DNA of 64,000 nt from Kalaharituber pfeilii (Eukaryota > Ascomycota > Pezizomycetes > Pezizales > Pezizaceae). The translations under genes and the position numbers were made by a program. The stretch is taken from the NCBI GenBank assembly GCA_015179045.1, contig WHUZ01000079.1, forward strand, positions 1 through 64,000, read 5' to 3'. Of this stretch, positions 31,472 through 43,596 are shown in pieces. Within the stretch, counting starts at the first letter, position 1. Each line of letters opens with the position of its first letter. Below the pieces are notes generated by a model, which saw only the letters and a list, made by a program, of their open reading frames with translations, ran no database searches and was not told the origin of the DNA.

Positions 31472-31512
<41 letters not shown>
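30774..31512 (+). mobile_element. 5'-truncated LINE, third tail family (RNase H to tail)
   Basis: Nearly identical to 50936-51304 plus 52215-52590. It codes for the second half of RNase H (AVKLAWVKPHVGIEGNEKAD) and a knuckle region (CTCGAAWSAEHVVFRC in pieces, frame broken). The tail CCATAGGCTGATAGCCTG, TATGCGGGGTTACGTG precedes an A-run of more than 40. Confidence 0.8.
30780..31277 (+). pseudogene. LINE RNase H domain fragment
   Basis: QKAGKTGKARTADLARVIEL, RRQRLREADAVKLAWVKPHV and GIEGNEKADELAKEGAK are recognisable. HVGIEGNEKAD carries the conserved His and Asp of RNase H. Frameshifts after about 31040 scramble the C-terminal part relative to the 51 kb copy. Confidence 0.75.
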
Positions 31513-31513
<1 letters not shown>

Positions 31514-31534
31514 GAAGTGGTAAGAGGGATATCA

Positions 31535-32670
31535 TATGCATAGGGGGATATGTAATTGAGATACTATTCTACTTTAGGTCCGCGTCTTCCCTTTTTAGGT
31601 AGGCGGGTTTATACTATACTATACCATATTTTAGTAGTTACAGTACTAAACGTGCACAATTTGCCCGATTCCCATACAGTATAAAACCGCTCATCTTTGA
31701 CTCCAGTACCAAAAAGATTAATTAATTAAATAGCCTAGATATCGCGCTATAGAATTATATTATTTTTTTTCATTCACTAATATATCATCGTGTAGCATGA
31801 AACTACTAGTCTAAATTTTGTCTATTTATTTTTAGTTGTTGTGAGTTGAGCGTTGAAGTTGGGGCGAAATTTTTAATCCGAGGACACATGTCCCCAACCG
31901 GTGCCGGGAATGGATGGCCAGGAGGACTAGAGACGATGCTCCACCCACCGGAGGGCGAGGGAGAAGGGGATCCGACTGGTGAGGTGGATGGATGGAAACG
32001 CTAAGGGGCGGGATTGGGGTTTACGTTTCCACTGTAAGACTTTCTTCCTTATCTCTACGGTAGCCGGGATGGAGTAAGTAGTCACGGAAAAAGCGGGCAT
32101 GAGACAGACAACAAGCGAAGGCCCGATGGAGATCAAACCGAACTACAGACACGCTCCAAACCCTCGGCCACCGACACTGGCAGGGCCATCCAAGGCAGCA
32201 AAGGGCTGGCTGGCAGACACAAAACTGAGCTGCGCGGAGTTTTGCGGAGAGAAGGAGGAGGAGGGCTACTAACCACCGAACACACATACTACAGGATATG
32301 GAAGGCTAAAATTGCCCGAAAAGAACTCATTAGAACCCTCAAACGAGATGGACTGGGCGGAACAAACATTTTCTGATCACAGCGACGATGGGGAAATGGC
32401 TGGACGGGGGGTGGGGACTATGACTGATTTTTTCTCTTTTCTTTTCTTTTGTTCTCTTTCCATTTCTACTAAACCATAAATCTCATGTAACCTAAAAAAA
32501 ACATCGCTATAGCACCTAGGGCGGCACGCGAGTATTGATATTATATATATAGTATATATATAAAACAAAAAATTCCTTCGGATCGTTACTTTCTGGTTCT
32601 TTGTTCCGCTATGTACCTACCATTCGCCATACTGTAGCCCACGGGACAGAGCGGCACGCGATTAATGATA
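31535..32670 (+). repeat. Second segmental duplication, copy 2
   Basis: Direct copy of 17879-18985. It includes RIWKAKIARKELIRTLKRD-like LINE coding remnants (about 32295-32360), a LINE 3' hairpin (near 32504-32533) and a second short tail near 32630-32665. Confidence 0.8.
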
Positions 32671-33770
32671 TATATAAATCGGCTTCGTCTTGGGCCACTC
32701 CACCCATCCAACTCAACAACCACGCGTCCGGCTCTCCACTTCTCCACCATCCGCAGCCACATGTACCGCACTTTTGCAAAGACCCCAACGCCGAACCCGG
32801 CTCGTCGTTTCTTAACACAACCCCGTGGCGCGGAGGCCGCGGCGGTGTTTGCTGTGTCCGAGAGATTGTGCAATCGTTGGCCGGATTGGGGGGTGGACGT
32901 GAGCGGGTGGGATGTAATGGGTGGGGGAGCGCTTGCATGGTGTGTTGACTGCTGTAAGATGGGAGAGGATGTACTGGGTGTGGGTGGGGTTATGTGACTT
33001 GACAAAAAAAAAAAAAAAAACAAAGGGAGGCAATGAGCACGAGAGCGGCATGTCTTTGCAACGTCAGCGTCTTTGGACTCTAGAATGTGGTGGGGGTAAC
33101 TTTACTATGTACAGCAGGGGAGCTGTGTACTATGTTGGAAAACTGGAAAAATGCAATGTATATCGAGCGGCTGGGCGCGAAGTGGTAGAGTTGGGATGAT
33201 AATGTATATGGCCCTGGGCGGGTTTCTGAGGCCTCGGCCGACGTTGTTTACAAGTATACAGATGCCGTGCGGGCGATATGGAAACATGCGGGAACATCAA
33301 GATGGGTGGGTAAGGTAGAGTATGTGTGTTGCACGATTATGTATGTAGCTAGCTGTGGGTACATGGTAGCCCTTGGAGACAGGGGCGAACAAGCAAGCAC
33401 GGATTGAAATTGAAAGCAGGAGATACTCAGATAGTGGAAGAAAGGAAGAAACAAGAACGTTGTGCGATGGTATGGTGCGGGGGGGCTATTAGTGTAGTAC
33501 AAGAGACCTTTTTTTTTTTGTTTTGTTTTTTTTTTGTGTGTGTGTGGAAGTGGTGGATGCATAAGCAGAATATTCATACAGACTGGGGGGGGGGATGGGA
33601 ATAGCATAGGGAGAAGAATAAAAGAGCCAAGTTAAGCTAGATGTGGCAGGGGGAAGGTGGTAAAGGTACATGGGAAGAGGAAAGAAACACGAGAGATAAG
33701 GGAAAGTAAGAAAAAAAGCTTTTGAGGTGTGTGATCCATCACGATAGAAAGGTGTCGAGACATAGGACTC
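32671..33770. other. Intergenic; possible decayed retroposon tail at 32985-33020
   Basis: GGGGTTATGTGACTTGAC followed by a run of A (33003-33020) resembles the end of tail families 2 and 3. ORFs here lack recognisable domains. The stretch 33520-33600 is T/G-rich and homopolymeric. Confidence 0.35.
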
Positions 33771-35760
33771 CTACAAGGTCGAAGTCCAGAACCCCAACGC
33801 CAACGTCAAGACCCCATCCTCAACCGGAATACCCGTCTCGTGCTGCCCGTACTCCTCCTCGTCTTCGTCATCATCCTCCGTCTCATCGCCGTCCTCCTCT
33901 CCATCGCTCCCCTCCTCCTCCTTCCCACCCGCACTCAGCTTTGCCGTCACCGGCGGCGACACTCCTGCCCACACCTCCTCCCAGAAACCAACCCACTCCT
34001 CCTCCCCCTCGACCTCAAAACAAAACTCCATTCCAAACTCCGCAATCCGCTTCAACATGCCACCCACATGCACGGCACCGCCGCGATTTCTACGCCTCAG
34101 TGCACAGATCTTGCCTCTTGGCCTCGGTACGCCGACCTCAATGCGGTCCAGGAACCCAGGGGCCACCGCTGCCTTGTTGGGCCACTTGCGCGCGACCTCC
34201 ATGCGAAGGCTGGTGAGGGATGGGTGCGTCGGGCGCGAGGGCGTCCCGAAGGGGTGCGAGATGTGGATCGGCTTGATGAAGGTCACCATGCTGTTGTCGT
34301 AGGTCAGGAACCGGAGTGCCGTGATGTGCTGCTGGATGTGGGCCGGCACTTGAGGGTTTGGGATGAGCTGGATGAGGGATTGGGCGGTGGGCGGGGGCGG
34401 GGAGTAGATGAGCGGGAGGGGCATAGGGGTGGGTGGCGGTGGGCGCGGAGAGAAGAAGACGGCTTCGCTGGGGCGTTTGCGTTTCTTGGTGATGCGGGAC
34501 GGAGTGCGGCCGGGAGTGTCCGTTTGCGTAAGGGCGACGTTTGCAAGGGCCTTGGGGGTGGCGTTGGCGTCGACCAGCGGCTGCAACTGCATGCTGTTTG
34601 CGGGGATGCTAGCAGTGGTGCTGAGAAGCGGGTCGGTAGAGAAGGTGCCGAAGCGGTCGCTGTCAGCGGAGTGGGGCGTGATTTGAGTTGCAGCAGCGTT
34701 CATGGGCATGTTCTCTGTGTTTCGTGGAGTCTGTGGTGGTGGTTGGACTTGGTGTTGACGCTTGGCGGCCGCGGTGCCCGAGGGAGGTTGGTGGTGTTGC
34801 TCAGAGGCAGAGGACGGGGCTTCGCAGGGGTAGAGGCTCCGGAGGGCTGCATTTTGTGCAAGGTGCCGGGTCTGATGAGTGAAGATTCTGGAGCCCCTGG
34901 GTGCGTTTGGGCTTTGTGGGGAACGAGAGAGAAGGGGGCAAGGTTTGCTCTGTCGTACCATCACAACATTCGCATTAGATTGGACTGTCAAGTGCGTGCT
35001 GAGGGCTGGATAGTCTCACCTTCACCGTGGCTACTTTCGTGGGCTTTAGGAACGGCTTCACGCTCTGTGGTGATGGCGGTTGCAGCTGCTGGCGGTGGCG
35101 GCGGTGGCGACGCTGGGGCGGGGACAGCGTGGAGTCCGAGTCGGACGAGTAGGGCGCCGTGTCGCGGGGCACAGGGGCCGCATGCGGTGCAGGCTTGGCG
35201 GGGGGCGTGACTGCGGCTGCGGGCGTGGCGGCCGTTTGTGCGGGCGAGGGCTGCGTGGGCGCGGGGCCCTGGGCGGCGGGGGAAGCAGTCACGCCCGCCC
35301 CTGCTGCGCGTCCTCTGCCCCTGCCTCTGCCTCTGCCGCGCCCGCGGGCGTTGCGCGAGGACTGCTGCTGCGCTGTGCCACCGCGGGCCCCAGGCCTGCC
35401 CCCTCTGCCGCCCCTGCGCCTGCCCCCGCCCCGGCCTCTGCCGTGACGCTTCGAGGCAGACGCCGGGCCCGGCGGGGACGTATACGTGGGCGACGTCTCG
35501 ATGGACTGCTGGCGCTGCTGCCGCACGTGGGCACTTTCTCGTCTGGAGGGGCCGCCTGAGCGGGCGGCGTAGGCGGAATAGGTTCTGGCAGAGTCGTCTG
35601 AGGAGGAGGAGGAGGAGGAGCTGGCGGACGGGGAGGGGGACGCGGGCGACGAGGAGGATGCGGAGGGCGAGTAGGCGGCTTCCTCGGGGTCGCGGCGCCT
35701 GGGGGCGGCGGCTCTGCGGGGGCGGCCGGGCCGCGGGGTGGGGATCGCCGCGTCTGCCAT
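33771..35760 (-). CDS. Two-exon Ser/Pro/RGG-rich protein, about 639 aa
   Basis: Exon 1 is 35760-35020 (MADAAIPTPRPGRPRR..) and exon 2 is 34949-33771. The 70-nt intron (GTGAGA..CTAAT..GACAG) joins TKVATVK to SKPCPLLS in phase. The N-terminal half is disordered: an AT-hook-like PRPGRPRR at residues 8-15, a Ser run near 33-52, and an RGG/RG-repeat block at about 103-150. The C-terminal half has a globular-looking segment (HITALRFLTYDNSMVTFIKP, SLRMEVARKWPNKAAVAPGF, LKRIAEFGMEFCFEVEG) and then a strongly acidic tail. RGG and AT-hook features suggest nucleic-acid binding in the nucleus, but no family is recognised. The start at 35760 is preferred over an upstream in-frame Met because the extra part has no gene-like character. 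Confidence 0.7.
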
Positions 35761-38700
35761 GCTGACGGAGGCGAGCGGCGCAATAACACGATGGGAGGCT
35801 GGGGGGAGCGGTAAAGAAGGGTCGGTGATGTAGGTGGATGGAACAGGGCGGGCGGGCGGGAGGGATTCAGGATCGCGAGTCTGGTGGATGCGTGCATAAA
35901 CGTCCCGGACTAGTCTCGCAACAGGCGCCCCCCGACAGCGTTTTGTGTGTGTGGGAGGCAGGTGGGCGCTTTGTATGCATGCCAGGGCACGTGGCTGTTC
36001 CGCGCGGCTGAGGGGACTTTGTGCACAATCTGTGTGCCGGGCGAGCCAAGCATATACGGCAACTTTATTTTTTGTTTTCTTTGCGAGTATAAAAAGCACA
36101 TACACAACAAAAAATCCAGGGACCAACCAACGTATGCTGTTGGTTAATTTGGGAGCGTTGGAGGATCGTCGCCTGCCTTTGTCCGAACAGATGCTGGATC
36201 ACGAGGCATGCCTGGCAACTAAGCGCAGCATCGACCTGCCTGGATAGCAGGACAGGTTAGACAAGCCTCCTCCGCCTAAGTGCACAGGTTTCAACTACGC
36301 TGCGGCAGGCACACACCTCGCGCCGGTTTGGCGGGCTGGTTTGACCCGCTTGGGTGACTAGAGGTATTTCGCATCGCACATATATAGATTAAGTGTTTAC
36401 CCTGTTGCTGTTCATGGGCTGGAAGCGCGGGATAGGGTTCTACCAAGCAAGGGGTGCGATGGACGTGGGCTGGCGACAGAGGTTGATGCACGGGATGAAG
36501 CTACCAGGCGGAGTCTATCAACAAGGAGGCAAGAGGACAATGCACAAGGCCCTCAAATACATTAACGTATATACAAAAGTACGCAATCTGGTACGGCGAA
36601 GAGCATGGCGGCGGGGATTGGTTGCGTGGACGCGTATAGTAGTGAACAGACATGCAGATATGATTGCATCTAAGTGCGGAGAGAAGAACGTACTAATATA
36701 CAGCATCTTGGGATATATATTTTTCCCTGGAACAACACTAGCACTACGCATTCCACTCGGCTCCGTCACATTACTCTAAACTCGTTTCTCAGCCCCACGC
36801 ACTTTCTCCCATTAGCTGGATAGCTGTCAGAAACAGAAAGTCGGTTATAGGCGCATTGTATAGATCTGTATATCTATCCCTCAGCCGTCGAGGTGCGAAC
36901 AGAACCCGGGTGAATAGATATTTGGTACCGATGTTTTTTATGGGGAGCGGCGGGTTGAGAGGGGGCATTATGATATGGGTATGGATACTAGTGGTATGTT
37001 TTCTTTTTTTTTTTTTTGGTATGAGGTTTATTCACGAAACTGGATAGGTGGAGGAAATGAAGAAACAAAAGTAAGGACCCAGAGGTAAGGGAAGGTGGTT
37101 AGATATTCGGCTTGGGAACTGGTCTCTTTAGGCTGGATACGAGTTATGATACGATGGCCGATCTGATTGATGGCTGATACGGCCCTGGGTTTGAATAGCC
37201 CCCGGCGACCCTGTATGGCACTTTCTACTCATGTAAATTGGAGACCTTAATACGAGAAGCTTGAGTGGTCCAGTCGCTGCCAGTCGTCTCCGGTGATTAG
37301 TTTCATGTTCCATGGCATCAGTCAGCGCTGCTGATTCTGAAGATGAATTACGCTTCCGGATTTATGAATGTTTGTGATGCGATGGTAAAAGGCTTTTGCG
37401 ACAGAATTGGCCCGGTGGCAGGACGCAGATGGAAGGGGGCAAGAAGTTGGAAGTGCTGATGGAGGTGATTGGAGGTGAGGCAGCAACTTTTGTTCGTTGA
37501 TGTAATTTATATGCTGGGTTGCTCAGGTGTTGGGGGTCGGCGGGCGGGTCATATTTCAGAGGAGATGCGAAACGTACTGTAAGTTAGCTGAAAAGACTAA
37601 ATACGCGTACATACACTCCGGTATCTCCCACTCTGTTGTATGAATAATGGTATTTTCTCAACTTCGCTGTACATTGGCTGCAAATACTGTACATATTTGC
37701 AGGAGGATAGTAGCGCCAAGAAGACATGGAAATGCGCCTGGTATCTCCAGGGTGTGAATACCGTCCACTAGTACCAAAGCCTGGGGAACTCAGGCATGAA
37801 TACCAATTGTACTTGCTTTCGACGGTTGCCATTTGGTATGTATTCGGTGTCCAGTCTGCGGGCGGAGTATGGGCACATAACTGGGGGGGGGAAGTTCCAG
37901 GCTATGGCGTACTCATTATTTTTTTATAGGGACATGGGAATGGAGATGGGAAATTTGGCGTTGACTTAGCTTGAATATGTTTTTCACACTTGTGGGCGAG
38001 TACAGATAAATTACCAGGGCAGCCTGAATAGGGGTAATCAGCGTAGACAGTATCTGATTGGATATCTACGTGGTTTTGCTGATGGCATTCGGTATATGTT
38101 CGGCACTGGTCTGGGGAATGAAGATGAGGATAGCGGTGATTGTGGGGTTAGTGGGGGGTCAATATGTAAGGTGTTTGCGCATGAATGTCGTACTGAACGC
38201 TAATGTATCATTTGATTGGATGTTGGGCGTTGCAATATATCTGTGAGGGCGCGGGAGCTTTGGATATAGGTACCACCGTGGATCGGAAAGTTTCATAGTT
38301 ACTTCCAACGTCAAATACTTTGATGGGGACAATTTGTTGAAAAGAATTGTCAGGGAAGATATATAACGGATTTTGTTATTTATACTTATCTGCTATGGAT
38401 ATTTAGTTGGTATATACCTTCTAGTCGGAATACCTCTATTGTATATTTGTTCTAGCATGGCCAGGAACCTTGTCAGTTCACGAACCGACTGATTCCTGAA
38501 TAAAGTAGTCTATTCATGAACTGACTGGACCAATGCCCTCACCACAAGTACCGGTAGGTACCTCCATACTTCTGCCAGTTACTGCTCGCTAGCACAGCCC
38601 CATTCAAACCACAAAGGTTGACATGAGCTACACTTGTGATTTCCTTTTGTTTATATGGAGTCGAGTGGAGTCAAAATTTCCGCGAGGTTTTAATTTTAAA

Positions 38701-39007
38701 AAAAATTGTGCGTTTCCCTGCGGAATTTTTATTTCATTACCCGTATTATGTTTAACTTTTAGTATTATCCACAAATCGTAGTATTACGGCAGCACTATAA
38801 CTACGACTGTAGTAGGTATTGAATTACGCATATATCATAGCCATTACAAATATATGAAATCGAATCCAGAACCCCCGTTAATCGCATACAAGAACTTCTG
38901 ACATTATCATCATCATCATCGTCATGAAATTGATACAAAGTTTCCCATTCGACATGATTGAACAGACCCCACCAGCGCAGCCGATTGCACCGCAGGCTTA
39001 GGTGTTG
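35761..39007. other. Intergenic, no recognised gene
   Basis: About 3.2 kb. ORFs on the plus strand (36393-36779, 128 codons; 38058-38246) show no domain or conserved motif, and codon use is not distinctive. No retroposon tails are seen, which contrasts with the rest of the window. Confidence 0.35.
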
Positions 39008-39849
39008 TCACAATAGCTGCGCTTCCTTGCCTTCAGTACCACCATCCGGAGAGGTGGTAAAAGTGGAAACCGACATCTTCTCCCCACAGTTTTTACAGCG
39101 AATGCAACAGTTGCACGTAATTTGCATCGGTGCAACCTTCTTTTGCTTCATCATGCGCTTGCGTGTGCGTGAAGAGAGGATGACAGACACGATGTAGAGG
39201 ATCCTGTGTTCTGGAAGTATTAGTACAGATATAGATAAACAATCTCCAGGCCTAAGAAGCATAAGGGGGGACAAGGGGACGGAGCGCAGGGTGGGGGCGC
39301 CAACAGAAGAATAAAGCAGAGCGCAACGTGGATGAACGCAAAAAAAATGCCCGCCGTAATGGTCAAGCCCAGCCAGATAGTGAGCATGACGCTGGACATG
39401 CTGATCACATAGACAGGTTGCAGCTTCGAAGTGAGATATAATGCAATGTCGATGATCGCATGGATGATGGTGATGGGGGCAAATGATACTAGAATCTCTC
39501 TGTTTGCTGAAATGTTAGCTGCAGTGCCTGGCGACTAGCTTTTGAGTGATGCCCAAAAGCTCTAAATATCTCGGACAATATAAAAGACGGGAATATATTA
39601 ATGCTCTGGATACACTTACGGTAGTACTAGTACAACATCATCATCGTACATGTAAATGGAATTATAGTAGTTGTCCTCCTTGCCATAATCGTAGTTACCA
39701 TATCTTGAGTGCTGGCGTTCATAATATGCTCGAGCCGCCGCAATTTGCCAGGCGCAGAGCCCCGTGAGACTGGTAGCAAAGATCAACAAAAGTATTGAGA
39801 CAGGCAAATGAATAAGCCCTTCCCAGCGCTTATCTACTTTGACTCCCAT
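39008..39849 (-). CDS. MARVEL-like four-TM membrane protein, 206 aa
   Basis: Three exons: 39849-39620, 39499-39305 and 39203-39008. Introns are 120 nt (GTAAGT..GCTAAC..AACAG) and 101 nt (GTTGGC..ACTAAT..CACAG, a weaker donor). The spliced frame gives four hydrophobic segments: HLPVSILLLIFATSLTGLCA, SFAPITIIHAIIDIALYL, SSVMLTIWLGLTITAGIFFA and HVALCFILLILYIVSVIL. A basic, Cys-bearing cytoplasmic tail follows (RTRKRMMKQKK, CNCCIRCKNC). The size and TM layout fit fungal MARVEL-domain proteins, thought to act in membrane organisation; the precise role is unknown. The second intron is the less certain one. Confidence 0.65.
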
Positions 39850-41181
39850 GGTGGGTGTAATTTTTTGGAATCTGTATCTGCGGAGCGACGTGAATGTGAT
39901 AATCGATCGTGGTCAGTCAGATGCGGAAAACCAACCTTTGCGTAATTCAATGGGGTGAACGACTTCTTATATGCCCAATAACGAGCGATGTGCACGTGGC
40001 GAAACAAGTGAGGGGACACGCGCTGATCTCTAAATTAATAAACAAAAATCTACGTGAACAACACTTCAAAATGAATGTAATGTGAAATCGAGATAGCGAA
40101 CATAAATTATCGAATACCCGAAACCCTTTGTATATATATGAGGAAGTTTTGAAATATATTTTTTCCCCTCTTTTTATTGACACCTCCCCGATCGGAACTA
40201 GGATTTAGGATTTGCCTCTTTCAGCGATGAGCCACACAACCTTGAGTCATTTTGGATGACGCCGGGATCCATTCCCAGACGCTTATCAGCACTCGATCTT
40301 CCAGAAAATTTTTCACCCAGATTTTAGAATCTCGACGCACCCCTACCCCCCCGCCCCGTCTGCCACATTCCTAGATTCTCAGAACACGCTCCCAGATATC
40401 GTACCAGTGAAAAATACCGTATTAACTCACTTAAAAGGCAAAACATAAACGCGCGCTAGTTCCATCTTGGCAGAACTTCAGGCGCTATTAATTGCGCTCG
40501 CGCGCTCTTGCGCAATCTTGGCATTACTAAGTACAGAAATGCAATTATCCCGATAGGGCTCCTCGGCGCCACAGAAGCAGATACAGCTATGCTCTGCTAT
40601 TGTTCCGTTCAGCTGCTGTTGTAATAGATCTGGTAAATGCAGAGAGTTACATCTACTAGGTCAAAAAGACACTTAACTAGCGATACTCGCTAGTCCTCTA
40701 CGTAGCTCATATAGCACATTTATGCGACTGTGATGCCGTCTACCACCATCGGCTCACATATCGCTTGCCCGCATATGAGCATTTCATGTATCGTATATTC
40801 ATATGGATTGATGAGTTAGCAATGGAGTCAATTGGTTAATACTATAGCGATGAATTGGGGTAAGAGATGCACGGGAATGGGCAGGGGGTACTATGTTTGG
40901 CCGTATGTTTCAGATCCAAGGGATACAAGGCGCAGCAGGATAAGCTACCTGTGTAACTGAAACAGAGCCCCAAGAACGAGGCTGTGGTTTTATTGTCGTC
41001 GGCTTCAGAGTCGTTGAACCAGTGCCTTTGTTGAAATGCACAAGCTGAATTTGTTGAAAAGAAAAACCTTAAAGGTAGGGGATATTCCTTCCTACCCTTC
41101 AACTAAGTGCGTCTCAAATTTTCAACTTCGCCGAAGCATAGGTAGCTTGTGTTGACCAGCTCCGACACATCATTGAACCCC
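39850..41181. other. Intergenic region between divergent genes
   Basis: The MARVEL-like gene (minus) and the Pro/Arg-rich gene (plus) diverge from here, so both promoters should lie in this 1.3 kb. CT-tracts are modest; no clear TATA box can be assigned. No other gene is seen. Confidence 0.4.
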
Positions 41182-43596
41182 ATGGCATCCCACTGGCCAA
41201 TTCATTTCACTCGTCAGCCCACCCTCAGCGAATTCCCCCCCAGGGAAGGATATCAATTTAGATCGTTATTCAGTGTCACCTCATATTCACATCCTCCTCC
41301 TCCTCCTCCTCCTCCTCCTCCTCCTCCTCCTCCTCCTCCCCCTGACCTCCCCGTCCCTCCTACAGCTGCCCCCCCTCCTCCGAATCCCTTTCAGCATCAA
41401 TTTACGACATTTCTATCAACAAATTCCTATGATGATAGTACCGGATCGGGCTACACTGGTGAACAGCTGCCGAATACAGCGCCTACATATGCCTCTCCTC
41501 AACATACTCAAATCTTGGGCCTCAAACCTACCTATGTAATCTTGGAACACCATATTTCGCCTGCAGATGGGATCACATTGCTAGGGCGTGTGGTTGTGAA
41601 CACCAAAACACCGCTGGCGGGGTATGTGCCTCGACAGGTGCTGAGAGAGGCAAGAATTCCTGGGCTACATGGTGGAGGGGCTACTAATAGTAGTGCTCTG
41701 GAGGTTCCAGGAGGCTTCTGCCCGGGGAATGAAGCGTCGGTGAAGATTGATGACCACATCGCACCACCACTACTGATTTTCCAGAATCTCCCATTGGCAG
41801 TGTCGGACTCGGAATCAATGACTGTGTCTCATTGGTCAAGGTATTCATGGGAATGTCAAAGCATGCTCACGGCACTGCTTGGAATAACATTCAAGGCAAA
41901 TAATGCATGGTGTCAGACATACAGGCTAAAAAGTAAGATCATGCGTACAGTGGAGTTGTGCCAGCATGAGGCTGTATGGGGGGCATTGATAGACAAGAAG
42001 GGGCCGTACAGGAGGGAGGTTATGGAAGTCGTGAAGGCGCATCGTGGGAGGTTATTTTTTGTCATTGGTGTCAAGATTGCGAGGGATGCAGAAGTAGAGG
42101 TAGGGAGGGAGGAAAGCAGTGGGAAGCGTGGGGGACTGGAAGTGAATGTAGGGATGGGAACGGGCGTTAGGGTGAGTGAGGGAGGAGAATTCAGGTTGGT
42201 CGGAAGTGGTAAGGGATCAAGAGAGGGGTGGGAAGAGAGAACGGAAAGGATCAATGGAGACAGAGCATTTGCAGTGGAGTACAGAGAAGTGAAGGTGAAG
42301 CTGAAGATGGAGGTCGGGAGGAAGAGTGGATATACAAAAGGGAAGGGCAAGCAGAGGATGTGTGAGCATGATAAAGTAGACGATGCACACTCGACAGTGG
42401 ACGCTAGACCCAGATACCGAAGTCACTCAGCCCGCTCACTATTGGAAGATGAAGGAAAACAAGCAGTACAGCAAATGGAAGGTTCAGATGGGTTGAGGAA
42501 AGAAAACTCCCCTCTGGGGCATGGCATCAGCTACGTGTGGGGGTTACAGAGGGCAGTGGAGGAGCAGGCAAAAGAGCTAGAAGAGCTGAAGAGGAAACAG
42601 GAGGAGATTATCAGGTCCCTGTCTGGGGATCAATTTCACTACCAGACGCCACATGATTTGCAACCACTACAGAATCACAGCCCAAGGATCAATGACGTAA
42701 TTTACGATTCAGGCATTACAAGGGCTACGAACGCAAGCCCGCAAGCGTACGCGCTGGCACCTTTCACGAGAGAACGATATGAACTTGACTCGAAAAAGGA
42801 ACTGAAAGATCTATCTGCTTTGACGTTTTCATTCAACGCGTACATGGCTAGTCCGGCTATCCCTGCGAGCCTATCACTTAGCGACACTGATTTCAGGCTC
42901 AACTGTGCCAGCCCGTCTCCCGGACCGGTACGTCGAGCAAGAACCGCCAGAGAGGTTGATAATGCCTACTCTTATTATGGGCGCAGTTGGAGGCAGGGTC
43001 GGAGTGGGTCGCGGTATCGGAGCCGGTCGCTGGATGGCAGGGAGCGGAGCCAGTCACTGGGTGAGAGGGGGCAAAGCCAGTCGCTGGATGGGAGAGAGCG
43101 GAGTCGGTCGCCGGGAGGGAGGGAGCGGAGTCGGTTATTGGAACGGAGAGAGGGGAGGGACCCGATGGATCGGACGGATTGGAGGTATCACAGTCTACGG
43201 AGGGATTGGAGGGATCGGAGGGATTGGAGCGACTGGAAGGGTCAAAGGAATCGATGGCAGGACCCCGAGCGGGAGCGGGAGCGGGATGCCACATTGACCC
43301 CAGGAGTCACACAGCGTCGAGAAAGTAGGAGGGGACTTGACAGACAATGTGGTAATGCAAACAGTAGGAGCAGACGGAACGTGCGCATGGACGTCAACTA
43401 CGTGTTGAATCCACTAGAGGCGAAAACCTCCGAGGAACAGTCTGCATCCGTGGGTGGTGGCGTAGGGGAGCTGCCGCCCCATTGTAGTGACAAACGGAAT
43501 GCATACGAGGCATTTGAGTCGGAACAAGGTGAAGAGGATTTTGAACTGGAGTTAGGGGATGAGGTATATGTGCAGGAGCTGGATTCACTTTGGTAA
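41182..43596 (+). CDS. Large Pro-, Arg/Ser-rich uncharacterised protein, 804 aa
   Basis: A single uninterrupted ORF. The first ATG is at 41182 (MASHWPIHFTRQPTLSEFPP); the open frame extends a little upstream but without a Met. Residues 38-54 are an unbroken run of 17 prolines encoded by a CTC/CCT repeat. A globular part follows (LGLKPTYVILEHHISPADGI, LGRVVVNTKTPLAGYVP, and HRGRLFFVIGVKIARDAEVE near residues 285-305). The motif FFVIGVKIARDAEV resembles a recurrent domain of unknown function in fungal proteins. A predicted coiled coil (AVEEQAKELEELKRKQEEII, about 456-483), an Arg/Ser-Asp repeat region (about 603-660, RSRS, SQSL, RERS) and an acidic C-terminus complete it. Function unknown. Confidence 0.75.
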   Translation: MASHWPIHFTRQPTLSEFPPREGYQFRSLFSVTSYSHPPPPPPPPPPPPPPPPPDLPVPPTAAPPPPNPFQHQFTTFLSTNSYDDSTGSGYTGEQLPNTAPTYASPQHTQILGLKPTYVILEHHISPADGITLLGRVVVNTKTPLAGYVPRQVLREARIPGLHGGGATNSSALEVPGGFCPGNEASVKIDDHIAPPLLIFQNLPLAVSDSESMTVSHWSRYSWECQSMLTALLGITFKANNAWCQTYRLKSKIMRTVELCQHEAVWGALIDKKGPYRREVMEVVKAHRGRLFFVIGVKIARDAEVEVGREESSGKRGGLEVNVGMGTGVRVSEGGEFRLVGSGKGSREGWEERTERINGDRAFAVEYREVKVKLKMEVGRKSGYTKGKGKQRMCEHDKVDDAHSTVDARPRYRSHSARSLLEDEGKQAVQQMEGSDGLRKENSPLGHGISYVWGLQRAVEEQAKELEELKRKQEEIIRSLSGDQFHYQTPHDLQPLQNHSPRINDVIYDSGITRATNASPQAYALAPFTRERYELDSKKELKDLSALTFSFNAYMASPAIPASLSLSDTDFRLNCASPSPGPVRRARTAREVDNAYSYYGRSWRQGRSGSRYRSRSLDGRERSQSLGERGQSQSLDGRERSRSPGGRERSRLLERREGRDPMDRTDWRYHSLRRDWRDRRDWSDWKGQRNRWQDPERERERDATLTPGVTQRRESRRGLDRQCGNANSRSRRNVRMDVNYVLNPLEAKTSEEQSASVGGGVGELPPHCSDKRNAYEAFESEQGEEDFELELGDEVYVQELDSLW

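Noticed and set aside
33840..35210. 456-codon plus-strand ORF
   Set aside because: Antisense to both exons of the 33771-35760 gene and crosses its intron; no recognisable domain.
35080..35765. Long plus-strand ORFs rich in Arg/Ala
   Set aside because: Shadows of the GC-rich exon 1 of the minus-strand gene, which has a matching intron and continuous frame.
36393..36779. 128-codon plus-strand ORF
   Set aside because: No conserved motif, domain or intron evidence; overlapping minus-strand ORFs are similar in quality.
41149..41181. Start of the large gene at 41149
   Set aside because: That position is a GTG; the first ATG in frame is 41182.
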